64,000 bases of DNA from Pyropia yezoensis. Lineage: Eukaryota; Rhodophyta; Bangiophyceae; Bangiales; Bangiaceae. The stretch is taken from contig CM020618.1 in the NCBI GenBank assembly GCA_009829735.1, positions 19,701,346 to 19,765,345 of the forward strand. Direction: 5' to 3'. Under the pieces are notes generated by a model. It did no database searches and was not told the DNA's origin. It saw nothing but the letters and a program-made list of their open reading frames with translations. How positions within the stretch are numbered: the first letter of the stretch is position 1; the number at the start of each line of letters is the position of its first letter. Positions 1-10,759 of this stretch are shown here, piece by piece. The position numbers and the translations under genes were made by a program.

Positions 1-44
1 AGTGGCGGCTCCATCGGGAACGTCATCGCACCTTTAGTTGCATT

Positions 45-460
45 TAGTAACTGGCGGCAGTTACTAGCACTATTGTACATGTGATACTGTCTACTTCGAT
101 CCCTACGATCGTTGGACGACTGTCAGTCGGTCGAGAGCTTGAGGCCTCTGGCGGATCTGGAGCAGTCGTGACTCAGAAGATCATTTATCACCGAAATTAT
201 ACCCACGTACGGATTTCGCTCGGAAGAGACATGCGCTACAAGTGGCTCTGGGGGGGGTGTAGGGAAAAGAGCAAGCACGCCATGCCGAAAGTGTGCGCGG
301 GTGAAACAGGCAACTGGCAACGGAAATGAGGTCTCCTTCATGGGTACATCACAGCCCTGTGCAGCACGCACCCGAAAAGAGGCGGGAAAGTAGCAGTAAC
401 TGCAGTTACTAAGCCGCTGATAACAAAGGGAACAGCTGTTCCCTTCTGTTTAGTAACTGC
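45..460. promoter_or_regulatory. Cluster of TAGTAACTG/CAGTTACT motifs and two long perfect palindromes
   Basis: TAGTAACTG at 45-53 faces its complement at 58-66 across a 4-base loop. AGTAACTGCAGTTACT at 395-410 is a perfect 16-bp palindrome made of the same half-sites, and a fifth copy starts at 451. AAGGGAACAGCTGTTCCCTT at 426-445 is a perfect 20-bp palindrome centred on the E-box core CAGCTG. TAACTG fits the animal MYB consensus YAACKG. A regulatory role is inferred; only the sequence symmetry is seen. Confidence 0.45.
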
Positions 461-1847
461 ATGATACCAAGCCCTTCCCGTTGTAGCCAGACCATAAAAG
501 TGCAGAGCCTGGGTGCGCATCACGCGTACTGTAAGATGCCGTAAAAAAAACAGTCAGTGATGTTGGTCGCCAAACCGGTGGTGTCAAGGTGTCTATAGGC
601 GCTCGTAAGGGGACCTTGGGGGGGGTTCTCCGAAAGTGGCAACGAGCCCCTCAAGGCGACCGTTTTTGAGGGTAGTTTTTTCTGCTCTCTGGCATTGCCT
701 TGATGGACTTCGTCTTTCCTTTCTCGACAGCTCTGTTTTCTGGCCTATTTGGTGAGCACAAAGTCCGACTGCCCCCCGTGTCCACCCACCCTCCCCCCCC
801 ATCCGCGGCACAGCCGCTTCTCACTGGCCGCACCGCAACCATTGCGGGGCTGACGAGGCGGCCTTTCTGGCCACCGCCTCTTCCATTGCAGCCCTGGCCG
901 CCCACGCCACGACCGCAGCTGCCGCTTCGTTCAACAGCAGCAGCGGCAGGTGCAGAGACGTCAACGGCATCGCCAGGGGCGGAGACGGCCGCCCCAGAAG
1001 CGCCACGGCCGACAGGAGGCGGGAAGGGCGAAGTGATACAGCTGAAGTGGTCGCTGCTGCCGTCACGACCGCTTCTGTCGCCGCCGCTGCGGCCGCCGTC
1101 GCCCACTGTCTAATCGCCCTCCCTGCCGAGGTCGTGGCCGAAAGTGCCCCAGCCGCTGCTGCCAGCACTGCTACCACCGTCACTGTTGCCGCTGCTTGTG
1201 CCGTTCCGGTTGCAACCACAGCCGTCACCGCCGCCAGTGCTCTGGGCTTGCAACCAGAAAGGGCGATGCTGGTCGGCTACGAAGGGGGGCAAGGGAGGGG
1301 GCTCGCAGGCGCCGTGTGCCCCCCTCAGCATGCCCAGTACGCAGCAGCGGCAGCGGCTGTGTCGGCGTCAGCGGCGGCCGCGGCGGTAGCGGCAGCCTCC
1401 GGCCCACAGCGGCCGCCCCGAGCGGCAGCTGTGGAGAGGAATAGAGGGAAGGGATTGCGCCCGCCGCGGCAACCGAGACCAACGCCCCGAGGGAGGCTCC
1501 AGTCGGCATGCCGCCGGCATAGGTACATTGCGCGGCCGTACAGGCCGCCGGCGTAGGACGGGGACGGAGGGAGGCACGGAACCAAAACAGGCAGCTAGCT
1601 GCGGCGGTGACGGCACCGGCGTAGGTGGCATCGGCGGCGCACCGGCGGATACCACGAGTCTCGGGCGTCCTGGCCGTCGATGGGCGGACGTCCCCACCAC
1701 CGTCGCCTTGGCCGCGGCAGTGCCGGTGGCTACCGCCGCCGCCGCCGTGATCGGCTCGGCCTCCGGCCGGTCGGGCTTAAGACCGCCGCCGGCATGGCAA
1801 CCACCCCAGTGGACTCTGTGGTGGCCTCCTGTGAGCACGTGACAACA

Positions 1848-2494
1848 GCGCAGCACTGCTTATCCCCTGTCAAGATACAAGCCCGATTTTGACCGATCTC
1901 TTGCTTCGTTGTGCAAATTCTTGCCCTGCTCGAGCCCGGAAATGAACGGCTCGAGCAGAATTTTGCTTTTTTGATCGAGGGGATGGGCTGAGGCCAAAGA
2001 ATCTCCCCCAGGATTACCGACACGACGGCCGCTGTCGGTCTTCTGTCAACCAATGACAACAGCGGTGGCGCTGCTGTTTGCTGGATAGAGCGTTCCATTG
2101 GTCAGAATTGATGCCGTAGATGTCGAGCAAGGTGGAGAGATTTTTCCAAGCAGACCCTTGAAAGCTGTCGTCGCGCAGGTTTTTGCTTAGCCAGTGCGAG
2201 AGATTGCGCGGTTTTTAAACGCGATTGTATGAACATTGCACCCAGGTGCAGCGATGGTCGGTCGCTTCTTTGCGCTTCACCAGAGTGCTCTCCTGCCTCG
2301 TGCGCTTCCGGTCATACCAAGGGAGGTGGTGACCACCAATCGCCCGAGCTGTTATAGGCAGACAGCAAGAAGAGGGGGGGAAAGCGGTGTCTACGATGCC
2401 TTGAGGGGGGGGAATGCAGGTTTTATGCAGGTTTTTGCTCGAGGATTTCCCAAAAAAGCAAGAAAAGTTTGACAGGCGATAAGCTGTGCTGCGC
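1848..2494. repeat. Inverted repeat with 26-bp arms enclosing about 0.6 kb
   Basis: The arm at 1848-1873 (starting GCGCAGCACTGCTTATC) matches the reverse complement of 2469-2494 at 24 of 26 positions. No transposase frame, clear TG/CA ends or target duplication were recognised around it. It may be the remains of a short fold-back element or chance symmetry in a regulatory region. Confidence 0.4.
1926..1958. repeat. Perfect 11-bp stem hairpin
   Basis: CTGCTCGAGCC at 1926-1936 pairs perfectly with GGCTCGAGCAG at 1948-1958 across an 11-base loop. It lies inside the larger inverted repeat 1848-2494. Function unknown. Confidence 0.5.
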
Positions 2495-2816
2495 AGCCCG
2501 TACTTGCTGCGAACCCGTCCGTGCAACTGCAGGCTACTTTGTACTGGCCAATCAGCGCCCTAGAACCGGCCTCATTTCGCGGCACCTGGCCTCGGACCGA
2601 TGCTGTGAGCCCCTGACAGCAGTCCTCTGCAAGACTGGCCCGGTCTGTGCAGACGGGAGATTTTTCGGCCGGTCTCACATCAACGCATCACACGGATGCG
2701 ACACGGATTTACGGTGTTGGATGTGGTTCGGCCAAGGCCGCGGGCACCGCCGGAGAATTCTTGTGGCCCAGAATGCGTGCGCACTTGGCGACTGTTCTGG
2801 GAGATCCTGCTGTGAA

Positions 2817-3317
2817 TGTGAAAATCTGCACCGATCACAGGTGGGTGTCACAATTGCGGACGCTTCGACGATAGCTAGATGTGGCTGGCATCCGTGCGGG
2901 GGTGAGAGGATGTGAGATATCGAGTGCGACTTGGTCGGCCACGGGGGGATTGTGGTGCCTCGTCGGCCACCATTCCGGCTGCTCGAGCGGGAGGGACGCC
3001 CTGTTAGCTGGGCGCCCCGTGTCGACTTGTGGGCGGCCTCGTGAATGGGGGCCACACGAGGCCCTGGCGCACGACCGCACAGCTGTGCGCGCGACTGGGC
3101 CCCGAGGGCCGAGCGGAGAGGGGGGGTTCTTAAGCGAGCCGGCGACACGCCGCAGGCGGCCGCCTCGCTCCCCTTTCGTTGTCTTGTTATTACGTTTGTA
3201 AACTCTGCCTTTACGTTGGACGCGCTCGCACGACGGCGCTTCACTTTGGGCAGGCACGGGGAACGGCGGAATTGATCCCCGCGAACAGGGCCACGCAGCT
3301 GACCGATAGTGTTCTCA
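2817..3317 (+). repeat. 5' LTR of the Copia element
   Basis: It is the same length (501 bp) as the 3' copy at 8553-9053 and nearly identical. It begins TGTGAAAATCTGCACC. The left target duplication GTGAA lies at 2812-2816. Confidence 0.95.
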
Positions 3318-3506
3318 TTCGCGAATTACGCTCTATTGGGCTCAGGCTCATCGGGTGCTTTTTAACCTGTCATTTTTCTACCTCGGAACAGGCGGTCCCA
3401 GACGGGACCGTGTCGCGTCCGTTTCCTTCTAGCCGGATTTGAGCCGGCACTCGCTCGACCTGACGTTTGCCCCACCGTCCTGTTTGGTCATCCGACTCGC
3501 GTGGCC

Positions 3507-5087
3507 ATGGCGGACGGCATCCAGCCTCAAGAGGGCGCGGCAGGCACGGGCGGTCGCCCTACCAATGCCTTCATGGCGGGCGTTACGCTCTCGGACCTGA
3601 CGATCACCCAGCGCGGCTTGGTTCTGGCGATGCGTAAGGTGGAGGAGGGCGTCACAGCAGCGACGACACGCGCGCAGGTGAAGAAGATTATCGCTGAGAC
3701 CTTCCCGCCAGAGTCGCTGTTTGACCCTGAACTGAATGCAATCCCCACGTTGTACCGGGATCTACGTGCCTGGTTGCAGGCACACGGTGTGGTGATTGGC
3801 GTTCACCCCAAGCGCCGCATCCTCCACCACCTGGCCGAGTACCTCTACGACAATGAGGAGGACAAGCAGATGGCCCATGACATGGCGAGGATGGTGTTGG
3901 ACAAGTAGCGCCGCATGCGGCAGGCTGACCCGGTACCGGTCGGTGAGGCGGTACCGCACCGGGTGATGGCGATCGGCGCGGACCATGAAGCGCCGACGCT
4001 ACGCTCTCTGACTCAGCAGCTCGGGTCAGCTTACCGCCACATATCCAAGAAGTTCAGCGGTAGCGACGGGGAGGCTTTCCACGAGTACGTCGCCTCCTAC
4101 CAACAGGTGATGCGAACTTCCGGCCCCAGCCACGACCAGAAGCTGGAGCTGATGTACCATATCCTGCATGGCGAGGCGAAGCGATTCTACGACGAGCAGG
4201 TTGAGGGCCAGGTGGCTACGTTTGCGGAGACGGTCCATCTCATCTCGGAGAAGTTCAACCCGGAAATCACGCAGATACAGACGCGGAACGAGCTGGCTTT
4301 GCTAAGGTTCAACGCCTTTGTCAAGCAAGGCATGTCGGAGATGAACGCGCTTAAGGAACTCCACAAGGTCATCACCAAGAACGCCCCTTTGCTTCCTCTC
4401 GAGTACCGGACCGACCGGCAGAAGAGGGACTTCATCCGGCACGCGCTGGTGGGCGTCCCGTGGGCAGAGCCAATTATCAACCGGTGCGCCTCTGTGGGCG
4501 CCCAGTTCCAAGAGCTCTACGCCGAGCTGGCGGGTGCGCTTCAGCTGAACCTGGAGGGGCGCATCACCAATGCGCGGGAGGACGGCCTTGAGGACCAGAA
4601 GCCGGTCGCAATCCCTGTCCAGTTCACGGCAGATGGCAAACACGTGGTCATCCCAACGCACTACGCCAACCAAGGTATGTACGCCCTCCCCAACAAGGGA
4701 GTGGGCGGCTCCGTCAAGGGCGGTCGCGGCGGGGGGGCCAAGGTCGGCCCCCTGTCCATTTCCGGATGCTTCAATTGTGACGCTAACGACCACGTGATGC
4801 GGGACTGTAAAAGGCTTGTCGACTACGTCAAGGCGGCGCAGCGGAAGCTCGCCTACTGGAGCAAGAAGAGGGCCGGCAGACCCACAGCGGCGGCCGTCTT
4901 ATTTGCTACCATGGAACAGATGAACCCTCCAGCCGTCGATGAAGGCACGGGGGCAAAGGAGGAGACGGTCGCTGACGTGGAGGAGCTTTACTACGAAACT
5001 CTTCTGATGGGCAACGGCGGCACCGACGCGGAGGGCGACACCGAGTCGGGCTTTGAGGAGGGGCCGAGTTTCCGGCCGGGGGCGTAG
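3507..5087 (+). CDS. Copia gag region
   Basis: This part encodes the capsid/nucleocapsid protein of the element. The N-terminal portion is predicted to be helical, and near the C-terminus (about 4770-4811) there is a CX2CX4HX4C zinc knuckle, CFNCDANDHVMRDC, the retroviral-type nucleocapsid signature that binds genomic RNA. The tail is acidic. It lies upstream of pol, as in Copia elements generally. Confidence 0.85.
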
Positions 5088-5149
5088 CTCGTCGTCCGCC
5101 CCCCGGGCCAAGACGACCAGCCCCCCCGTGGGCACTGAGCCCGTCCGCG

Positions 5150-8100
5150 ATGCATAACCTGTTCACCTGCACCCCTGACCGTCATGACTTTCTCGGTGCC
5201 TGTATGGATACGGGCGCAGCCCGATCTGTTGTGGGGCGGAACCAAGCGCGGGCATACACCCGATTGACTGGCACCCTCACCTTGGCCAACAAGACTACGC
5301 CGGCTAAGTTTATGTTTGGGGGCACCATCACGCCCAGCCTTGGTATAATCAACATGCGAGTCCCCATCGCTTCAACCCTGTATGCCAACCTTCTGATCGA
5401 CGTTGTGGACGTGGACGTCCCACTCTTGACGGGCCTAGACGCGTTTGACGCGCTGGGCCTCTACATCAACAACGTCGACAACATGTTGAAATGTGACAAA
5501 CGCGGCATCGCCACCCCGTTAACGCGCAAGGACGGCCATATCTACCTCGAATTGTCCAAGGGCGTGCACTACACGACGGGTGAGTTGGAGCGGTTGCACC
5601 GCCACTTCAACCACCCCAGCGCAGATCGACTGGCGGCCGTCCTTCGACGGGCCAAAGACCCCAAGGCTGTGCCTGGCACACAAGAGCAGCTGGAAGGCGT
5701 CAACAAGAGCTGCGACGTCTGCCAGCGCCTATCCGGGGCGCATGGTCGGTTCCGAGTGGCGATGCCCCCAGGCGACATTGTCTTCAACCGGACCGTGCTG
5801 ATTGACCTGATGTACTTGGACGGACGCAGCCTTCTACATGTAGTAGACAAAGACACCCTGTACAGCGCGGCAAGCTTCTGTAGCGGTGAGACGCTCGAGG
5901 AGCTTTGGCAGCAGTTCCTCACCTTGTGGGTGCATGCATACGCTGGCCACCCAGAGGTGATGCACACCGACCAGGCGCCGCAGTTCAAGGCCGCTGCCTG
6001 GAAGGCACTTACCGACTCGGCGGGAACCGAGCTCATCCACTCTGGGATTGAGTCCCATAACGCATTGGGTGTTGGTGAGCGGTACCATTCATTCCTCCGC
6101 GCCATCTACCGCAAGGTCCGGCTTGCTCATCCGGGCCTGTCCCAGGAGATGGCACTCAGCATGGCAACGGCTACCGTGAACCAGACGGCGGACGGGCGCG
6201 GACTCATCCCAACACTCTTGGTCTTCGGAATCATCCCGCGCATGCCCGTCTCCCCACTGCCATTACCTGCCCAACGCGATCGCACCCTGGCAATGGTGAC
6301 GGCACGTAAGGAGATGGAGGCAATGGTGGCACGCAGCCGAGTGTCGACTGCGCTGGCTGCGCGTGTCCCTAGGGCAGCTGATGCTTCTGTCCACCCTGGG
6401 ATGGCTGTCCTTGTCTACCGTGAAGCGCCGCAGGACAACTGGGAGGAGCCTTTCACTCTCGTTGTACAACGGGATAAGCAGGTTTGGCTAGCGGTCGACG
6501 GCCAACTTAGGGTCTTCAGCATTGACAAGGTGAAGCCCTTTTTGCAGCCTCAACCCGAACCTGCCCCAGGTGCACCTGGTTTGGGTCAACCGCCCAATGA
6601 AACGGGTAGTCCCCCTGCCGAGGGGGAGGGCAATCCCGACAATGCCGAACCGGGAGCAGATCCTAGGTCGTCGGACACCGCGGCGGCCAGACCCGACGCA
6701 GATGCCTCACCCGGCGGGCCGTCCGATACCGCTGGAGCGACTCCGACCGGCTCTGGGACTACAGACAGCTCCGACTACGGGCGCATCCTGGACGCCGTCA
6801 TTGCCGGGGAGCGGTTCGTATCCAAGGTCCATGCGGCGTCGGAAGCGTTTGTAACGATGCAGCCGCCGTTTGCTTCGCCCGTTGCGGGCGGCAGACGACG
6901 GGTACCAAGCTCAGGCGTATACGCCGGCAAGCGCCCCGTCTCCGCGACACCACGGCTGACCAAGGCGGCTAAGGAGTACATCACCGTTGTCATCCCCCCC
7001 AGTGATCCGCGCATAGCCACCGCGAGATTCCAAGCGGCAGCTGCGAAGGAGATTGATGGACTCAATGACCGCGGCACCTTTCGTAAGGTCAACGAGTGTG
7101 ACCTACCCAAGGACGCCAACGTGGTGAGCGGCCGTATCGTTTGGACGTTGAAGAACGTCGGGACAGCTGAGGAGGCGCCCAAGGCCCGCTTCGTTGCCCA
7201 AGGGCACCGTGACCAGGCCAAACTCTTCGTAGTGCACAACCTCGCAACGCTGCGGCAGCGATCGACACGAATGCTTGTGTCCACGGCGGCGAACCTCGGC
7301 CTGCGACTCTTCTCGGACGACATCACACAGGCGTACCTGCAGAGCGAGGAGAGCTACTCGCGAAGGATCTACCTCCGTCCACGCCCTGCCGACCGTCACC
7401 TATTTGGGCTCAAGGAAGGGGAACTGCTCCTTCTCCTCCGCCCGCTGTACGGGATACGTGACGCTGGGGATTACTGGCACGCGACCCTGATCAGTCACGT
7501 GGAGGGGGATCTATCCATGACGCCCCTAACATCTGACCAGGCTATGTTCTTCAAGCGGGAGGATAATGGTGACCTCCTTGGGCTCCTTGCTGGGTACGTA
7601 GACGACCTGGTGATGGCGGGCAAGCAGCAGTTCCAGGAGGAAACCGAGTCGACTCTCAAGAAGTTCGAGGCGAAGGAGCGCAAGTTTGACAAAATGGAGT
7701 TTGTGGGCGTCTCGATCGACACAAAGCCGGGTCCACCGCGGACCATCACGCTGGAGCAGCCAGTCTACACCGACCGGCTATCCGCGCTGCCCAACGACGC
7801 CGCTTTCAAGGCGTTTGTCTCGGCGCGGGCTAGCATTGCCTGGTTGGCACTCTCCCGCCCCGACCTGTGCTGCGGCATCAACAAGCTGGCGCAGGTGACA
7901 GAGCAGGAGGTTGGTTCCGATGTCATCCGGGAGCACAACGCGTTGGTAAAGCGGGCCAAGGCTGGGCGCGACCTGACACGGCAGTATCCCGGGCTGGACG
8001 TCGACACCCTGCGCATCCGGGCGTACGCTGACGCCTCGTTTGCTGGAAACAAGGACCTGTCTTCACAGGTAGGGTTTGTTATCATACTGTGCGATGCGTC

Positions 8101-8557
8101 GGGCCGCAGCCACGTGCTTAGCTACGGCAGCCGCAAGTGCAAGAGGGTCGTGCGGTCGGCGATGGCGGGGGAGATCTACGCCCTATCCGCCGCCCTCGAC
8201 GAGGCTTTCATCGTGCGCTACGACCTGGAGGAGCTCTACCGCCGCTACATTCCCCTGTCGCTCTTCACCGACTCCAAGCAGGCATTCGACATCATCAAAC
8301 GCGCTACCCACCCGACGGAGAAGCGGCTATTGATTGACGTTGCGGGGCTGCGCGAGTCATACAACCGGCGAGAGGTGTCCAACCTGGGCTTAGTCACGAC
8401 CGAGAACAACATGGCCGACGCCATGACCAAGCTCAAGTGTGGCAGCGCTCTGGACTGCCTGCTCAAGACCGGGATTGACACCACCCCGGTGGCCCAGTGG
8501 GTCATCCGCCCCGCTGTTGACCCCCCGTGTCCGACCACGGGAGGCCGGGGAGTGTGA
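5150..8557 (+). CDS. Copia pol polyprotein (protease, integrase, RT, RNase H)
   Basis: A 1,135-codon open frame with domains in Copia order. The protease motif DTGAARSVV is near residue 20. The integrase zinc-binding segment has HRHFNH and CDVCQ (about residues 148-195), and the core has MHTDQAPQF and a GVGERYH glutamate. Reverse transcriptase shows FSDDITQAYLQ and the catalytic box YVDDLVMAG. RNase H shows AYADASFAGN. A proline- and acid-rich linker separates integrase from RT, as is common in the family. Gag and pol are separate open frames; Copia elements often regulate the gag:pol ratio by frameshifting or splicing, but the mechanism here is not visible. Confidence 0.95.
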   Translation: MHNLFTCTPDRHDFLGACMDTGAARSVVGRNQARAYTRLTGTLTLANKTTPAKFMFGGTITPSLGIINMRVPIASTLYANLLIDVVDVDVPLLTGLDAFDALGLYINNVDNMLKCDKRGIATPLTRKDGHIYLELSKGVHYTTGELERLHRHFNHPSADRLAAVLRRAKDPKAVPGTQEQLEGVNKSCDVCQRLSGAHGRFRVAMPPGDIVFNRTVLIDLMYLDGRSLLHVVDKDTLYSAASFCSGETLEELWQQFLTLWVHAYAGHPEVMHTDQAPQFKAAAWKALTDSAGTELIHSGIESHNALGVGERYHSFLRAIYRKVRLAHPGLSQEMALSMATATVNQTADGRGLIPTLLVFGIIPRMPVSPLPLPAQRDRTLAMVTARKEMEAMVARSRVSTALAARVPRAADASVHPGMAVLVYREAPQDNWEEPFTLVVQRDKQVWLAVDGQLRVFSIDKVKPFLQPQPEPAPGAPGLGQPPNETGSPPAEGEGNPDNAEPGADPRSSDTAAARPDADASPGGPSDTAGATPTGSGTTDSSDYGRILDAVIAGERFVSKVHAASEAFVTMQPPFASPVAGGRRRVPSSGVYAGKRPVSATPRLTKAAKEYITVVIPPSDPRIATARFQAAAAKEIDGLNDRGTFRKVNECDLPKDANVVSGRIVWTLKNVGTAEEAPKARFVAQGHRDQAKLFVVHNLATLRQRSTRMLVSTAANLGLRLFSDDITQAYLQSEESYSRRIYLRPRPADRHLFGLKEGELLLLLRPLYGIRDAGDYWHATLISHVEGDLSMTPLTSDQAMFFKREDNGDLLGLLAGYVDDLVMAGKQQFQEETESTLKKFEAKERKFDKMEFVGVSIDTKPGPPRTITLEQPVYTDRLSALPNDAAFKAFVSARASIAWLALSRPDLCCGINKLAQVTEQEVGSDVIREHNALVKRAKAGRDLTRQYPGLDVDTLRIRAYADASFAGNKDLSSQVGFVIILCDASGRSHVLSYGSRKCKRVVRSAMAGEIYALSAALDEAFIVRYDLEELYRRYIPLSLFTDSKQAFDIIKRATHPTEKRLLIDVAGLRESYNRREVSNLGLVTTENNMADAMTKLKCGSALDCLLKTGIDTTPVAQWVIRPAVDPPCPTTGGRGV

Positions 8558-9053
8558 GAATCTGCACCGATCACAGGTGGGTGTCACAATTGCGGACGTT
8601 TCGACGATGGCTAGATATGGCTGGCATCCGTGCGGGGGTGAGAGGATGTGAGATATCGAGTGCGACTTGGTCGGCCACGGGGGGATTGTGGTGCCTCGTC
8701 GGCCACCATTCCGGCTGCTCGAGCGGGAGGGACGCCCTGTTAGCTGGGCGCCCCGTGTCGACTTGTGGGCGGCCTCGTGACTGGGGGCCACACGAGGCCC
8801 TGGCGCACGACCGCACAGCCGTGCGCGCGACTGGGCCCCGAGGGCCGAGTGGAGAGGGGGGGTTCTTAAGCGAGCCGGCGACACGCCGCAGGCGGCCGCC
8901 TCGCTCCCCTTTCGTTGTCTTGTTATTACGTTTGTAAACTCTGCCTTTACGTTGGACGCGCTCGCACGACGGCGCTTCACTTTGGGCAGGCACGGGGAAC
9001 GGCGGAATCGATCCCCGCGAACAGGGCCACGCAGCTGACCGATAGTGTTCACA
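8553..9053 (+). repeat. 3' LTR of the Copia element
   Basis: 501 bp, nearly identical to 2817-3317. It is followed at once by the right target duplication GTGAA (9054-9058). It ends 253 bp upstream of the ESF2-like start codon, so any promoter or polyadenylation activity in the LTR would act close to that gene. Confidence 0.95.
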
Positions 9054-9306
9054 GTGAACCACCTTACGGAACTGATCATTCTTTGGAAATCGGCCATACA
9101 CAACGAGGCGTACGTTCCGCCAGATGTGTATATTATTAAGACTTCTCCGAGTCGGAATAGATCGAAAACTGAATTGAGATGTTGTGCAACTTTCACAGGC
9201 AGAATACTTGGCTGGTGTTGGCAGTCGTCGTCGTGCCTCGGACGTCGAGCGGCATCGCACGCGGCGGCACGCATCTTCCTTATCCCGCCTACATGTAGGT
9301 GCAGCC
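9054..9306 (+). promoter_or_regulatory. Probable promoter and 5' leader of the ESF2-like gene
   Basis: Only 253 bp remain between the Copia LTR and the ATG. An AT-rich GTATATTATTAAG at 9128-9140 is the only TATA-like sequence in this short interval. The start context GCAGCCATGG fits a strong eukaryotic initiation site. Promoter function is inferred. Confidence 0.4.
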
Positions 9307-10308
9307 ATGGCGTCTCCTGTACCAACCCCTTCCCCTGCTCCTCTTCCTCTTTCTCCAGTCGCTGGGGCGCCGGCAGCCTCAGGGACAGTCGTTCCTTCCT
9401 CCCCCGACGCTACCATCCCTGCCCTCAACGGCACCTCGCCTTCGCCCGACGGCACCGCGCCTTCGCCCGATGCTACCGCACCTTCGCTCGACGCTACCAC
9501 ACCTTCACCTGACGCTACCGCGCCTTCCAACGAGGCTAGAGCGCCCTCTCCCGACGCTGACGCGTCCTCCCCCCCTCCTCTAACCGAGGCAGCCGCCGAG
9601 GCGGCCCGCCGGGGTGTCGTCTACCTCTCCCGTGTCCCCCCTGGCCTGAAGCCGTGGTCTCTTCGGGAGATGCTTTCCCCCTTTGGTACCGTCGAGCGCA
9701 CCTATCTTCGCGCCGAGAGCGACGCCGCCCGCTCTGCCCGCCTCCGCGGAGGCGGCAGCCGGCGCTCCCGCTACATTGATGGCTGGGTTGAGTTTTCGCG
9801 CAAGCGCCACGCGCGGCGGGTGGTGGACCTCCTTAATGGCCAGCCAATGGGCACCAAGAAGCGGAGCCGCTTCCACGATGACCTGTGGTCCCTGCGCTAC
9901 CTGCGGGGCTTCCGGTGGGAGCACCTCAACGAGGCGGGAGGGGACGCCCGCCGGGAGCGGACCAACCGGGTGCGGGCCGAGGTGGCGGCGGGGCGGCGGG
10001 AAAAGGCGTTTTACCTTGCACAGGCGGACACGGCCAAGGGGCTGGAGGGGATGGCGCGGAAAAAGAGACGGCGGGCCGAGGCCGCCGCGGGGGGGGACGC
10101 GGCGGCCGCCGAGGGGGCAGGCGCACCGGCGGCAGTGGCGACGGCAGCGGCAGACGGCGCGTCGGCGTCTACCGTGGGCGCCGGCAGCCGGGCTGGTGCA
10201 CCGGCGGGCGCGTCGGGGGAGCTCTTCCAGCCGAGGGTCGTGCGGCGGTTCCGCCAAAAGACTGCGCTGCGGCTGGACCGAGACGATGGCGAGAGTGGAA
10301 GGGAGTGA
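9307..10308 (+). CDS. ESF2: ABT1/ESF2-family pre-rRNA processing protein
   Basis: Intronless, 333 residues. Family members act in the nucleolus in early 18S rRNA processing and small-subunit assembly. An RRM-like domain begins near residue 102 (GVVYLSRVPPGLKPWSLREM) and continues through GWVEFSRKRHARRVVDLLNG; it is followed by the family block DLWSLRYLRGFRWEHL and the RAEVAAGRREKAFYLAQAD helix. This order matches human ABT1 and yeast Esf2. The first ~90 residues are a low-complexity P/S/T/A tail with repeated TAPSPDA units; the C-terminus is Ala/Gly-rich. The frame extends upstream to a GTG at 9184, but the ATG at 9307 has the good context GCAGCCATGG and is preferred. It converges on the cullin gene, with stops 451 bp apart. 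Confidence 0.9.
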   Translation: MASPVPTPSPAPLPLSPVAGAPAASGTVVPSSPDATIPALNGTSPSPDGTAPSPDATAPSLDATTPSPDATAPSNEARAPSPDADASSPPPLTEAAAEAARRGVVYLSRVPPGLKPWSLREMLSPFGTVERTYLRAESDAARSARLRGGGSRRSRYIDGWVEFSRKRHARRVVDLLNGQPMGTKKRSRFHDDLWSLRYLRGFRWEHLNEAGGDARRERTNRVRAEVAAGRREKAFYLAQADTAKGLEGMARKKRRRAEAAAGGDAAAAEGAGAPAAVATAAADGASASTVGAGSRAGAPAGASGELFQPRVVRRFRQKTALRLDRDDGESGRE

Positions 10309-10759
10309 GTTTGTGGAGAGGGAGCATGGGTGGGGTGTTGGCCTCATTGGGTCACCCGCTCGTTGTGTCTCGTGCGCCGGAGGTGCTGCTCGACTGAGTT
10401 CCTTTCCCTGGCGACTGTCACTGAACGGGCTCCCACACAGCGGCGCGACAAAGGTTTACGTATCTTGCGTTTTGTGTTTCTCTCACCTCGCGTCGATATA
10501 GTGTCGTTGGAAGGGCTGAGAAGGACGGTTCGCTCATGGACGGCCACTACGGCCACCAGAAAAGGGCAACAAAGAAGGGTGCAGGAGACTGAGGAAGTGA
10601 ATGCAGGAGAGGAAACCAGCCCACAAGACATGCTCGGCCATACCCCAAGACGCTAGTAACCGAGCACGTCAGCAACAAGCCTCGCCTGCCACCACCCCAA
10701 TTTGCACTCAGCACAAAAAAAAGGCAGCCAGCTCCGATGCCATCACGACGATAGCCGTC
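10309..10759. other. Spacer between convergent ESF2-like and cullin genes
   Basis: Both neighbours end into this 451-bp interval, so it should hold both 3' UTRs and polyadenylation sites. No reading frame of interest or clear hairpin was seen. Confidence 0.6.

Larger units (their letters stand above)
1..2811. other. Intergenic region left of the Copia insertion
   Basis: No coding region could be supported here. From about 700 to 1850 the sequence is built of GCC/GCA-like triplets, so alanine- and proline-rich frames are open on both strands at once, which is a composition effect. The flanking parts are less GC-rich and hold palindromes and inverted repeats listed separately. Before the Copia element landed, this DNA was continuous with the upstream region of the ESF2-like gene. 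Confidence 0.6.
2817..9053 (+). mobile_element. Ty1/copia LTR retrotransposon, looks near-whole
   Basis: The element is 6,237 bp long, bounded by two 501-bp LTRs starting TGTGA and ending TCA or ACA, and flanked by the 5-bp duplication GTGAA (2812-2816 and 9054-9058). A purine-rich tract directly precedes the 3' LTR (about 8538-8552). The internal part carries a gag region and then a pol frame in the Copia order protease, integrase, reverse transcriptase, RNase H. The LTRs differ at roughly nine positions by eye (about 98% identity), so the insertion is fairly young. At most one or two breaks are suspected; no env-like frame is present. Confidence 0.95.

Noticed and set aside
3318-3345. Primer-binding site of the Copia element
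   Set aside because: The bases after the 5' LTR show no convincing TGG-initiated match to a tRNA 3' end or to the usual initiator-tRNA site.
9184-9306. Upstream extension of the ESF2-like frame by 41 codons
   Set aside because: The extension starts with GTG, has no family similarity, and the ATG at 9307 has a strong initiation context.
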